Of a stretch of 64,000 nucleotides of DNA, positions 34,368-45,741 are shown piece after piece. Under the pieces are notes generated by a model. It worked only from the letters and a program-made list of their open reading frames with translations, was not told where the DNA came from and did no database searches. Numbering within the stretch: position 1 is the first letter of the stretch; every line of letters starts with the position of its first letter. Source of the DNA: Saprolegnia diclina VS20 (Eukaryota > Oomycota > Saprolegniomycetes > Saprolegniales > Saprolegniaceae); the NCBI RefSeq assembly GCF_000281045.1, contig NW_008246125.1, forward strand, positions 188,270 to 252,269, read 5' to 3'. A program made the translations under genes and the position numbers.

Positions 34368-36490
34368 ATGCCGACGTATGGAGCGGGACAGCCCCTCTTG
34401 CACGCACGGCGCAACGCGTTCACCGAGGCGGACCGCAAGTGCCGCGACGTCCTCTGTACTGATGTGCTCTGCGCATTGTCCATCATCTCATGTTGCCCGA
34501 TTCGTAGGCATTCTCGTCTTCCTTCTCCTATGGGTGGGAATGGCATTTGTGGCTGCTGTCGCGTACCAGGTTCGCATGATCTCGATTTGCATGCGCTGTC
34601 AATTTAACTGTGCATCAGAATGGCAACCCTGGTGCACTCATTTACCCTGTGGATCACACAGGTTGGGATGGAAGAGGTCGTTAATGTTTTTAACCATGTT
34701 GACCAGGGAACTTGTGCAACGCGACGTATCCTGACATGTACTACCCGCACCCTCAGGCCGACGCATCTGCTCACGTACACTATTGAAGATGCTTGAGTGA
34801 CGATCGATGATAATATGACGTCTCGAGTAGGTGCCATACTACGGCATTTGCGTCGCTCAGTGCCCCATGAAAGGCGACGTCGTTGACGGGCGCGCCTCGA
34901 ACGCCAGCTTCGCGCCACTGCTTCACCGCTGTATGCCCAAAAACATATCGGACATTTCGACGCGAGCTGCTTACGAGGGTGTGTTTGGTGACGCTTCGAC
35001 TGCCTTCAAGTATCTCTCTCGCTACATTCACGACCTGCAGGTCACGTACAAGGCCATATTGGGCATCGGTGCTGTCGGCGGCTTCGTCGGTTGCCTCTTT
35101 TGGCTCGCACTTCTACGCATGGTGCCGAACCTCATCGTATGGGCCAGCATTCTCGCTGTCCTTGTCGCGCTTCTCGCATGCACGGCTGTGTGTGCGTCCG
35201 AAGCCAACTTGGTTCAAAGCTCTCAGATCAGTGTCCTTGCGTCGTCGATCCGGCTCGAAACCAACGCAAGCCATGCTGCGTACTTCAAAGTGGCAACCAT
35301 CGTGCTTCTTGCTATCGACATATGCTATGTGCTAGTCCTCGCTTTCCTTCGGTCACGCATTCAGCTCTCGATTGGCATCATCAAGGTTGCTTGCACCGGC
35401 CTCTCGGTACGAATGTGGACTCGAATCATCACTAACCAATACGTTGTGGTAGCACATTCCCATGCTGCTGTTTTTTCCAATCGTGCCTGCGCTCAAGCTG
35501 CTCGCACTATTTGCATACTTTGTCGTGTCATCCGTGTACATTGCGAGCTGTGGAAATCTCTCAGCGACGCAGCTGAAGGCTACAATGCACGGACCCCACT
35601 TCGCCGAGACGAGAGACAATGCGACAGATCCGAGCGTCATGAAGTACCTCTTTGCCTACAACGTCTTTGGCGTCTTTTGGACACAACAGCTGATTGAAGC
35701 GATCGCTGTGTGCACGATCTCTGGCGCAATTTGTCGCTACTACTGGTGTGACAACGATCGGCGCCGTGATCTTGGCTGGGCCGTCGGGTAGAGTTTCTTA
35801 TCTCGTAGAACGGATTGCTAAACGTAGCTGCCTAGGGCGTCCGCGTATTACTCGTTGCGGTACCATTTCGGAACGCTGGTCTTTGGCGCCGGCATTCTGG
35901 CGGTCGTGCAATTTCTTCGTGTGCTCCTGGAATACGTTGACCGCCAAACGCAAGGGACACAAAACAAGGCTGTGCAGATTGTCGTGTGCTGTTGCCGCTG
36001 CTGCCTCTACTGCCTACACAAAGTCGTCAAGTTCCTCAGCTCGAATGGTTACATCCTGGTTGCAATGAAGGGCGGCTCGTTTTGCCACTCGATCGTCGAC
36101 GCTTTCAACCTCGTGGCCGCCAACCTCGGCCGCATTGGTACACAGAGCATCGTTGCAACTTACGTTTTGTTCTTGGGAAAGATGATCATCACGGCCGTGT
36201 GCGTTCTCGGCATGTACGCCTTTGAGGTGTCCCATGTGTTGTTGCACCTCACAAGCCCGTTTCCCCCGCTGATCGCGACAGGTCTTTTGGCGTATGCGAT
36301 CGCGTGTCTCTTTCTTGGAGTTTTCGACGTTGCCATCCACACGGTACTCCTCAGCGTCTGCGAGGACGAGAAAATAAACCGCACGACGGGTCAGTACTAT
36401 GCGACACCAGAAATCCGCTCCTATTTGGATGACTCGGCCAAGTATGCTTTCAAGCACCACCTGCCCGACAGTCAAGATGCATCAGTGTAA
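34368..36490 (+). CDS. Choline-transporter-like protein (CTL/SLC44)
   Basis: Seven exons, introns 34456-34507, 34570-34618, 34662-34706, 34775-34830, 35407-35452 and 35788-35835; 608 residues. The start carries the family signature DRKCRDVLCILVFLLLWVGM (first TM), then NGNPGALIYPVDHTGNLC and YGICVAQCP in the large extracellular loop. At least nine more hydrophobic helices follow. SLRYHFGTLVFGAGILAVVQ and the GGSFCHSIVDAFNLVAAN region with YVLFLGKMIITA are conserved CTL C-terminal motifs. These multi-pass proteins carry choline or ethanolamine across plasma or organelle membranes. Splicing at 34775 instead of 34776 is needed to keep frame and gives HVPYYGICV. Confidence 0.92.
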
Positions 36491-36659
36491 ACAAGACCAC
36501 GGGATCATGTACACACGAGAGAACAAGTGTCGTCTATGAATGTAATGAAATGCATATTCTACGCGATGAGAATGCTGTAACACCGTCGCTGCTGCGCCAG
36601 CATGGTACGCGTGTGAGCCCAGTGGCCCTACAATCTTTTGCGAAAGGGGTTTGTAAATG

Positions 36660-36990
36660 GTACGATTGTTCACATATATTTATGAGGACGTAGTGCACAG
36701 GACTGTCCGGGCTGTCTCGTCGAGAACATCGTCGTACATGCTGTTTTTGGTGGAAGTACGGCCATCAACATTGAATTTGGAATTGAGAGGCAGGGTCCGG
36801 ATGTTGGCACGTGCCTGGAGGCGTGACATCGCAACGTAGAGCTGCTCGTGCGCAAAACCGGATTCTATCAACGCGAGGAACCGTCTGACCTTGGGACTTG
36901 TCAATAGTCATCACAAATGCGAGACAAACAGGGAGCTATAGACGCTTCAGCTGGAACGGCAGCGTGTTGTGTGCAGGGATGGAGTATTTC
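36660..36990 (-). pseudogene. Helitron/PIF1-type helicase C-terminal remnant
   Basis: On the - strand one frame reads LPFQLKRL, stop, LPVCLAFVMTIDKSQGQTV. A second frame continues GFAHEQLYVAMSRLQARANIRTLPLN. Together they are the last conserved motifs of PIF1-like helicases carried by Helitrons (the TINKSQGQT and QLYVAMSR boxes). At least one in-frame stop and one frameshift separate the pieces, and nothing upstream resembles the rest of the helicase. It is a dead fragment of a mobile element and marks the left edge of the repeat-rich island. Confidence 0.75.
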
Positions 36991-36999
36991 AAAACTTAT

Positions 37000-37590
37000 A
37001 AATGTGAGTACACTCACTATTTACGTGCACTCAGAGCCTACTCAACGCTACAATGCTTGCGCTTCTTAGCCGGTGCTTGCGTGGGTGCCGCCGCCGCTGA
37101 GCCAAGTGCTTCAGCGATGTTCATACTCGACTGGGCCTCATCTTGCTCGTGTTGAGGTCGAAGAAGTTGATGAGCGTCACGGCGGCTTGCGAAGCAAACG
37201 TTGCCGACTCGTGGGCATCAACCAGCATGCGGTCGTCGGTCTCGGACCCAATGACCTGCTTGTTGAAGGCCAGCACAAGTAGCATCTCAAACTTGATGTT
37301 GCCGAGGACTGGCGCGACGGCGATCCGTTCAACTTGCAAAGCAAGTGGATCGCTCTAGAAAAGCGTTCGAGTCCGGGCTCGCCAGCTCGCAGGCCGCAGT
37401 CCGTTCAACGAGGCGGTGTTGGTATCCGTTCTTACGCCACCAGAAGGTGATGGCGAGAAGCTTGTAGAGGCGAACCCAGTTGCGGCGCATGATGTTGCGG
37501 CGAGCAAACTTCGTGTTGGAGTCAACAGCACGGTCGCAGATTTGTACGCGCTTGAGAAAATCAACAAAGTCGATCTTCTGCGTCATCCAC
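37000..37590 (-). pseudogene. Fragment of an unrecognised coding sequence
   Basis: Two adjoining - strand frames have coding-like composition: one from about 37586 (QKIDFVDFLKRVQICDRAVD, MRRNWVRLYKLLAITFWWRK) and one ending near 37121 (VERIAVAPVLGNIKFEMLLV, DAHESATFASQAAVTLINFF). They meet near 37340 and need a frameshift or an unseen intron. I do not recognise the family. It could be a captured host-gene fragment of the neighbouring Helitron. Confidence 0.3.
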
Positions 37591-37668
37591 GTGTTAAAGC
37601 ACTGTTGCCGATGCCTGCGGAGGTGCTGGGCACGCTCGTATCCTCAGGGTCGATGATTTCCTCGGGTT

Positions 37669-37709
37669 GTTGTTGTTGGAATGAGTCTATTGAGATATTA
37701 TTTCCTACA
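37669..37709. repeat. 41-bp dispersed repeat, copy 1
   Basis: GTTGTTGTTGGAATGAGTCT and the following 21 bases are identical to 53509-53549. No reading frame explains it. It lies in the repeat island. Confidence 0.85.
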
Positions 37710-38909
37710 GGTTTTTCTGTTTTGTTTACACGGTGATTTGAGTGAGAGGCGGGCGTCTTTCGGCGAGAGTGCGTATTTTTGGTGATTTGTTGTGGGAGAT
37801 TTTCCTTCTAGGCTAAGTGAGTAACGACGCCCTCTTGGCCAATCCCGAACGGGTTACGGCACGGCGGTTCTTCCGATTGGGTACACCGCGCAGAGGCAGG
37901 AGATCGGCCAATTGAATTTGCATGCGCGCAGCTGGTTTGAACCCGCTATCCGTTCGAGCTCGAATTTAAGTGGAACGCCTCGACCACTACACCAAGGGCT
38001 GCCCCTCTGATGATTTCCTTGGGTGCAAGGTTGTACTTGGACTCTTTGTCGATAAGCCTCGGTGCGCCACAGCTCTTGCTGACATTGTCGCCGATCATAT
38101 ATTTGCCCGAAGCTCACTTGTGCGTTCTCTCCTCAGCCATTCGTACCTCTGAAAATTACCGTCCAGTGCACTCTGTAGAGATTTTGCAAGGATCCATTCA
38201 AAGGTCTCGACTGTTGTATCTATGCCGCATCATACGGTACCGCGATGTCTTGCATTCAATTCTGAATATCAAACGCGCTTCGAATACGCAGTAAAATACC
38301 ATGCCATTACTGGGGCTTGAAGTGGGGGTAACCTACTTTTATACCTATCAACTCAACGAGGTGCCTGAGTTAATGGCGATTCACTTTTAATATTGAAATA
38401 TGAGTAAAAAACGCGACTTACCACGTACAGTGCACGCCATCTGTAGCCTACCAAATAGCTTTTTCTGTAACAATTTCGGCTCGGGCCTTATCTGGATCCT
38501 TCGCATACTAGAACTAACATAAACCAAAAAAGTATTATCAATAAAATTGAAAAATGGTGTAATAAAAAAGTAAAAGTAATGAAAAACAATCGAGCGATGG
38601 TACTTTTTCGTAGCAATTCAGCTCCCCGCAATACCACGTAGTATTGCCCCTACTTTGAACGCCGATACCTTGCTCAGTTTTTTCAATTTTTGCAATCCGA
38701 TCTTATGTATCTCTTTCCTCAGACTAAGCAGTCGAACTTTAACGTCCTTTTCCTAGAACATTAGTAGTGTAACTCGGAGGATAAACATGTATTCCAATTA
38801 AATACGTATCCTTGAGGTTCTTCACAGTATTTATCTGTAAAAAGCCTCGGCTTAAAGACCATCTGGTGTGAATGTTCTTAACAGAGATCGATATCGATCA
38901 CCGATATTA

Positions 38910-39349
38910 GAGCTTCTCCACCCGTTCGCGCTATCCTACACTGGCTCTGTAAAATTTCCAAATTTGTAAAAACAATTCCGGGGAGATGCCCCACCGGTCC
39001 CTGTGAATTGCCCGGTATCTGTATAATGTTTACCGGGTGAGCAAAAATTGGCCGAGCGCCCTGTATCCTGGAGCCTGATACGAGGCGCCTGGGCACCCTG
39101 GCTTTTTACCCGGTAAAATCGCGAATGACTCATGTTTTGTTTACTAGTAAAAAAATGTATACAAAATCGAATTTTAAGACGAAGTTCGAAGTTTCGACGC
39201 CAGACAAATCGCGACTCCCTGAATTTGTTTACAGGGCGACCGGTCGGGCGTTTTGTTTTATCTTGCTCTTTATCGCATATACAGGGCGAAATCGCCCGGT
39301 AAGAAACCCAGAGCCAGTGTGGGATACAGGGAACCGATGGAGATGCTCT
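38910..39349. mobile_element. Inverted-repeat (MITE-like) element
   Basis: The arm at 38910-38949 (GAGCTTCTCCACCCGTTCGC...) is roughly the reverse complement of 39309-39349 (...GAACCGATGGAGATGCTC). Both contain ACACTGGCTCTG and its complement, with about three quarters of positions agreeing. The 360 bp between hold no credible gene but repeat motifs such as CCCTGTATCC and CCCGGTAA. Size and structure fit a small non-autonomous DNA transposon. Exact ends and target duplication were not resolved. Confidence 0.5.
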
Positions 39350-39601
39350 CACTGCGCAAAATATATAGATATCACTAAATATTTATTAGAGAGTGATAGA
39401 ATAAGCGGCGTTTGCAGCCATAATATCTGGAGATATATATCACGTGATGTCGCGCACATTTTCGATACATTAGAGTGATTTTGCAAGCGTGGAATTTAGG
39501 ATTGTTCGGCGCTCGAAATTCTGGAAAATTCAAAGAGTAAAAGTCGCGCGTCGATTGTTTTTGCAAACCTGCATCAGTTTTGCGCTTTGGACCGCAGGCA
39601 C

Positions 39602-40217
39602 ATGGACGACGTCCTGCTGGCACTCCCTCTCATCGCAATTCTCGCCCAATACCTCGTCGTGGCCTCTCGGGCCATCACCAAACCAAGTACGAGCTTCAAC
39701 TTTAGCGCGCAATCCGATACGGACTGCGTGTACAAGTTCCGATTTACCAAGCAGCAGATCGTCGAGCTCGTGCGCTCGCTGTATTTGCCCGACGGAATCA
39801 TCACGACGCACCGCTACAAAGCCGATCCGTTGGAGGCGATCTGTATCATGCTCAGCCGGCTCGCGTTGCCGCATCGGCTTGGCTCCATGGTCGAGACGTT
39901 TGGACGCAGCAGCGAGGCCTCGTCCGCGATCAGCAACCACGTAATGATGCACGTGTACGAACGACTTCTTCCATCACTTGCTCGAGTGGGACAAAGCTCG
40001 ACTTGACGCCGACTGGATGCAACACTGTTCGGCCGCTATCCATACTCAAGAGGCTCCCCTTACAACTTGCATCGGCTTCACTGATAGCACCGTGCTCACT
40101 AGCACAGAGCAGTGGCCCAGCGCCCATTTGAGCTTGATGAGCAACGGTACCTGCTTGAAAATCAGAGCGCGAAGCACGGTGCCAGTTGGAGCGATCGGAG
40201 CGCGAGGACCAGCTTGA
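39602..40217 (+). pseudogene. PIF/Harbinger-type transposase remnant
   Basis: Reading from the ATG at 39602: FRFTKQQIVELVRSLYLPDG, then YKADPLEAICIMLSRLALPH, then FGRSSEASSAISNHVMMHVY. A one-base frameshift near 39985 moves to the next frame, which continues LLEWDKARLDADWMQ and LTTCIGFTDSTV. This is the N-terminal half of a Harbinger (DDE_Tnp_4) transposase, including the first catalytic Asp region (GFTD). The remaining DDE residues are missing and the sequence degenerates after about 40190. Clearly inactive. Confidence 0.75.
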
Positions 40218-40223
40218 ATTCAT

Positions 40224-40261
40224 GCGAAGCACCATCGAATTAACGAAGCACCATCGAATTG
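40224..40261. repeat. Two-copy 19-bp tandem repeat
   Basis: CGAAGCACCATCGAATTAA is followed at once by CGAAGCACCATCGAATTGA (18 of 19 identical), directly downstream of the transposase remnant. Confidence 0.8.
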
Positions 40262-42390
40262 ATGCTCTCTCTCGGAAACAAGATATGCTCCTGTTGTGTG
40301 TGCCAGGCCTGGTAGCTGCCCGTCAAATCGATCAAAGCACCGACTACTGAGGGAGAACGATGGACCGTCCGTCAAGCCCTATTGGGTCGCGGTATTTGCT
40401 GAGCGGCAGTAAAGAAAGCTCACCCGCGCTCTATGTCGTTAAGCACAAGTAAGCAGGAGCGTTAAAACGCTCGTGAGAAGATTGCGATCTGACGGCTTTG
40501 ACCAAGTACTTACTGTACTTTTTCTTTTTAGCTCCAATACGAGTAATGAATTCACGATAGGAAGACAGGAGTGAGCGAGATGCTTCTCTTTTTTTCGACT
40601 TCAGAAATTTCTCGATGCCCAAATGACGATGAGCCTGATGTTTGGATAATATGGTACAAAGGTGAGACCAGTGGCCGTACGGCCACTCCCTAAGCGTATA
40701 GGAGCTAAATCGCTGCCATATTACAAGAGTTCAACTCTTGGTTGTATGCGCCAGTCTCGGTAGAAAAAAATATGCGGAAACATAGATCAATATCTGGTCC
40801 CTTAAAAAAAATGATTTTGCAGAACGCGAACTATGAGTCAAGTACATGATAGTGGCATAGTGGCGCTCACGCCGATCTCTTGACAGCAAGGTATGGAGCT
40901 GCGCTTTTTGAGGAGAAGAAACAATCAACTGGAATGATTGCTACATACGACTAGGTGCTGCACTATCTCTTCTCTCGACGTTTATAACGGCTTTGCACGG
41001 TTCTCTCCTTTAAATAAATATATGCTGTTCCCAAGTCAAAATTAGAGTTATGGTCAGAGAGTCCTGTTCAGAGTCTGGCTTGTGATCAAAATCGACGCAA
41101 GTCGTGGTTTGTTTGAGTCAGGCGCGTGTTGTAGAGATGGGAAATGACCACACGCACGGCTTTCCTACTTGGGGAGGAATGGTAATTGGACAAGAGACGG
41201 TGGGAGCGGCGGTCGTCGTCCGACGAGATTTGCCAGTTGTCAGTCGTCGCGCCAAGTTGGAAGTGATATGGACGCGAAAGTCTGACAGGTTGGATGAGGT
41301 AAACCCTCCGACACTGTTTGACGTACTCTACCCTACTGAACAAAGACGGGAGCCTTCGCTTCCCGTTTTTGATCGATTTGGGTGAATTTTTACGATTAGT
41401 TTTCAGAGACCCCGCATTTTTTAATATTTATGACAGCCCAGATGGAAAAAACAAGTGAGTTGCGAAATCTCTTCAATGTAACACCTTGTGGCCAATATTG
41501 TTTTCCTGTTTATGAATGAGTGGAACTACCGAAATACTCAGAACAAGAGGCATACGTTTCGCTTTCTCAACAGTTAAGCGTGCCAAGCCCTGTGACAATC
41601 TATGGTCAGTCAAATCCAAAGGAGATGCTATCGGCATGCTAACAATATAAGAAGGCAGGGCTCTTGATCGGTCGCTGCATTGCGATCTTACTGGTCAAAT
41701 CGTAAGGGTTATTGACAGTAGGAGCCCATAGCGAAACTACGATATGGACAACAGGATATTAATTAATTTTAGCTGTCAGCGGATAGCCCTACCCTGACAA
41801 CCTTCTGACATCAAATTTGCACTAGAATCACGGTGTTTCTGTCGGTAACATCAGTGAATTCTCTTTGGAATACCGGAGCTAAAAAAAATTGTGCTCTGAA
41901 TTGGCACCAACGTGAATCTTTTACTTTCTTTTCTGACTAACTAAAACTTATCTATCCTGCATAACTGCGCAAGCAATTTTTTAGTCGAATCGATTCTGCC
42001 ATTAAGCAACACGATATGTGACAACAATTTGCTACATTCTTAATCATTAATTGCCCTGCAAGCGCGTGAGCAGAACAGTTGCAAGTTAGAGCTGATTGTT
42101 AGACAACTGAGAACTTTCGGTAGACATGTTTTTCGAGTTTAGATTTAGAATCTCGGCATCTTGGAAATTTCAAGCAGGTGACTTTCAGTGGCTTTCGGGT
42201 TGAAGTTGCGATTTTTTTCCGGACTTTCGGTGGCTTCGAGATGAGCATTTCAATTTTCATGGGCAAAATACCATCTTGGACTCGAGAAACAATAGCGGCA
42301 GGCCGGGCGCGCGCGATTCGGAGCTCCCAACAATTGCTGACAACTCCGCCCCATGTAACTTAGGAATATCCTATATAGGACAATGCCTGA
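40262..42390. other. AT-rich stretch without recognisable genes
   Basis: About 2.1 kb of low-GC sequence. Only short frames; the one at 41086-41343 (- strand) has somewhat coding-like composition but no recognisable motif. Probably decayed repeat DNA. Confidence 0.5.
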
Positions 42391-42396
42391 AATAAC

Positions 42397-42542
42397 CATC
42401 TCCCTTCCCAACCACTCCCTGGCTCCCAGCACGCAGAAGCACAGACCTCCCCCTACACCACACTACCATCCCCTTACTATTCCCCTTACCATTCCCTTGC
42501 CATCTTCTAAGGCCCCAACACCCTCCTACCCCGGCGCTGGCC
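42397..42542 (+). repeat. Pyrimidine-rich tract
   Basis: About 145 bp with very few G residues on the + strand, made of CCCTTACCATTCCC-like irregular repeats. Low-complexity DNA. Confidence 0.6.
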
Positions 42543-42772
42543 CCGGTAGGTCTGAGGTCCCAAGTTACATGGAGTTGCATTTAGGCCACATGGTACATAA
42601 AACACCTTATCCTTTGTATGGACAGTTACATGCGGCTGGAATTTTGCTACAATCGAGCGCCACGAGCGAAGCGAGTCGACCCGGCGGTAGCGCAATAGGG
42701 ACACATGCCATGCGCGAGCGTAGCGAGTGCATGTTGCATCAATTCGCGCCGCACTAATCACGGTAGTAGCGT

Positions 42773-42829
42773 GTGCACTTGTGGTAGTGCACGACAGCGC
42801 GGTAGGATACTGTGCGCGATAGCGCAATG
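42773..42829. repeat. String of short hairpins
   Basis: GTGCACT...AGTGCAC (42773-42792) and TGCGCGATAGCGCA (42813-42826), with related GCGATAG motifs before and after, within a patch of GCGAGCGTAGCGA-like repeats (42650-42880). Confidence 0.55.
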
Positions 42830-42979
42830 TACGAGCGTGCATTTGGTATCGATGGGGCCTGCGCGATAGTGCGGGACCTTGGAGCTACACTATGTTTTCA
42901 TTGTGTTAGATCAATGAGCTAGATCGCGATGTTAGAATCGTATCTAGATGTTACGTTCGCTTTGCAGGTCTCTATTGCA

Positions 42980-43287
42980 ATCCGCGCGCCACGCACAGTG
43001 CGGAAGACCCGATCATGGTGGGGATGCCATCTTCTGAGGTCGAGCGCAAGCGCGAGTAGCGGAATCGCCAAGCAGTACGCGCCCTGGCAACAGCGACGGC
43101 GATCGAGGAGGCCAAGGAGCTGAAGCGGAAGATCACCGCGAGGCAGAGGCGACAGCAGCGATCGAAGGCATCGACCGCGACCGCCACGGCGCCTCAAGGG
43201 AAGCGCGCGCGTGCAGCAGCCGCGCCTGTCACAGTAGAATTGCTGGGCCTGCAAATCCGAGTAGCAATCCTTCAAACCACCTCATGA
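42980..43287 (+). pseudogene. Basic, alanine-rich coding remnant
   Basis: A frame starting MVGMPSSEVERKRE is broken by one TAG and continues RNRQAVRALATATAIEEAKE, then a Lys/Arg/Gln-rich and Ala/Thr-rich stretch to a TGA near 43287. The composition resembles a bZIP-like basic region plus helix, but without a clear leucine heptad. A decayed fragment at best. Confidence 0.25.
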
Positions 43288-43897
43288 ACGTTATCCATCC
43301 TGCAATGTTGATCATTCCGCGATGCTGCAGCAAGCTGTTGTGCGTGAAGCGTCCTGCTATGCAGTATTGGACCCGAGTGCTGAAATGATGTGAAGGTTAA
43401 AGCGGCTAAGAAAGAGCTCTTCCCGGCGGCGGCTCTGACAATAACAACCCGCATCTAAGCGAGATCGGAACGAAGCACCACCCTCACCGCATAATGGAGA
43501 CTGAAATTAACGTTTACATCATTGGAGCCCTACAAAGAATCCACCAGGTGCACCGTAGCGCAGCGGAGGTTGCACCGCAGTGTAGCTTCCGGATGTAGGC
43601 CGGCGGAGGTAGCGTCCGTCGCACGCGTCCATTCACCATGTGAATGCGTGTTTGCAGTAGGAAGGGAGCGTTGGTACAAGAGCCCGTAAGGGTGGAAGGC
43701 ATCCACACTGTCTAAGCTACGATACAGACACACCGCTAGGTTGCACGCGGCGCCGATACCAAACTAAAATCAAAAAGCGCGACAGCACCTACCTGCACAT
43801 ACCTTCGACACGGATCAAACCACTGCGCATGCTACGCAGAAAGACCGCTAGATGGCCCACCGGCCCTATGCCCCACCTCGACCACAAAGACCAACCA

Positions 43898-43936
43898 CAC
43901 CCTGCCCCAAGAAAACCCGAGGTTTGGGGCAGGGTG
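43898..43936. repeat. Perfect 13-bp-stem hairpin
   Basis: CACCCTGCCCCAA (43898-43910) and TTGGGGCAGGGTG (43924-43936) are exact reverse complements around a 13-nt loop. Confidence 0.85.
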
Positions 43937-44062
43937 CGTGGAACTTCCATGCATATGATCCCGTCCACCGACGAGTCCAAACTACGTCACACGTAGTACA
44001 CGATCCATCCGTTAGATTGCACGCTACCCCAATGCAAACCTCAACCAAAGAGTTTGACCAAC

Positions 44063-44086
44063 ACCTGCCCCAAGAAAACACGAGGT
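44063..44086. repeat. Second copy of the hairpin left arm and loop
   Basis: ACCTGCCCCAAGAAAACACG and the following GAGGT match 43900-43923 at nearly all positions. Upstream bases also match loosely, so about 65 bp seem duplicated about 160 bp apart. Confidence 0.65.
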
Positions 44087-44333
44087 ATACCCTAGTGGTC
44101 ACGCTGTTTTAACAAGCGAATGGCACTCCGTTTGTCCGTAGTGATGCGCATTGTCCAGTTTGTTAGGTTCCTCTGGTAAACGGCTCGTCGAGACGAAAGC
44201 AATCGCTCGTGTGCGTGATGGTCGATTGCATGAAGGGCTCGATGTATTTTCGAAGAGCCACCCAAAATGTAACAACGACCACGTGTCGTCATAGTTAGAT
44301 AGAATCTAATATACATTCCCCAAAAGAACTACA

Positions 44334-45700
44334 TCATCGTGGTCTGGAGTCAATTGGCGGACTCCCAATTTGGTCAATTGCATTCGCTAGCTGGGGTACA
44401 GCTCTGGACAGGGAGACTTCTGGTGTGGATCGAGACAAAGAGAGTTTGGGCTGCTTGCTCGACGTGGCCGCATCGAGATCTGATCGTGAGCGACATATCG
44501 GGGACTTAATGGTCTTCACAACAAGCAATATCTGGGCTTCTTTCTTGCTCAGGATCGTCTTGATCTTCGCTTCGAGGCTCGAGTTGGCCAGTGGAGTCTT
44601 GGTGCGCTTCGCAACCGGCTGAATTGATCGCCTCTGCAGCACGCTTTCTGTTGTCCTCGGCAATGGAGGCTTCTGGTCGGTGCACGTTTTGGAGCTCGGA
44701 CTGCAAGTTGTCGCTCTTGTACAAGTATCCATTGCACCAATAGACATAGGCCACTGCACAGCAAATACGTTCGGTCGCAGACGTGCGATCGAAGTTCAAA
44801 GAAAGAGGCATAGAGCATAAGTGGGCCGTTCGTTGGTCGAACGCACGAGTACATGGTGTAGAGAAGCACAAACGTCAATGCTGGCAACTGTAAGCTGCGT
44901 TCGAAGTAAGCAATGACTCGCGGGCCTCCTTGCACTTTCCACTTCGTGACAGCAAACACGAATGCGACCGCGTGCGAGTGGTGCTTGAGATTTGGGTCCA
45001 TGCCGATGCGGACTGTGTTGTCAGACCGTTTGATGAGTTCGATAGGCCTGTGCACAACATACATATCGGTAACGAGGTTGAGATCAATGCCCCACTTCGA
45101 CTGCGTCCAGTTTCACTTCGACAATTATGAATTCGGGTGCGCAACGTTAGATGACCCACGTTCGACGGCATCCAGAGAGGCGCGCTTGCTCTCCGTATCA
45201 AGCCATGCCACCGAGACGTAGCGACAAACTGCTCCGTTTGCTTTGGCATGGACGACGTTGGCGTTCTCGCTGTAAAGCACTTGGCCCGGCGCACCGAGCG
45301 CAAAGTGGTCACAAAGCTCGGGGTAGACTTCACATCGGTAGAGCATAAGCGCGAGAGGTACTACTTTGCTGAGCACCCGTCGTCAGCATAGTACGACAGT
45401 ATTTTTGGGTGCTGCAAATTCCTCGACCATGGCTGCGTTGATGACGCTGCAATTCGAGTTCCTTATCGTGAGAACAAGCGAGTTCGTCGGCCACGCCGGA
45501 TTCTGGGCCACATCACCGGGTGTCAGTTCGTGTCGAAGTGCATTTACTAGCCGCTCCGTGATAGGCTTGGCACAGATAGGGCCCAAACACAATTGCCCCA
45601 GCCCATGCTTGGCCCGGTAGGAAATAATTTGACAAACCCACGACCCATGCCAAAAATTGACAATTTCAAAATCGATGATGTATGACTGAAGTTTAGACAT
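44334..45700 (-). CDS. Unrecognised, possibly multi-exon or broken gene
   Basis: Coding-like - strand segments occur at 45700-45390 (ALRHELTPGDVAQNPAWPTN, LTIRNSNCSVINAAMVEEFA), 45350-45130 (EVYPELCDHFALGAPGQVLY, CRYVSVAWLDTESKRASLD) and 45110-44760 (VVHRPIELIKRSDNTVRIG, FERSLQLPALTFVLLYTMYS). They follow each other in order but no simple set of introns joins them. The last segment is hydrophobic. No family recognised. Either a gene with introns I could not place or a recent pseudogene. Confidence 0.35.
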
Positions 45701-45741
45701 TGTTCATGTGAGAAAGAGGTACTAGTATGAATTGGTAGATG

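Noticed and set aside
37669..37709. Solo LTR of a copia-type element
   Set aside because: TG...CA ends fit, but 36-41 bp is far too short for an LTR and no internal retrotransposon sequence was seen.
37860..37980. GGTTTGAACCCGC resembling a tRNA B box
   Set aside because: No matching A box or acceptor stem at a workable distance.
41086..41385. Overlapping frames on both strands near 41.2 kb
   Set aside because: No motif, no splice-supported extension, AT-rich surroundings.
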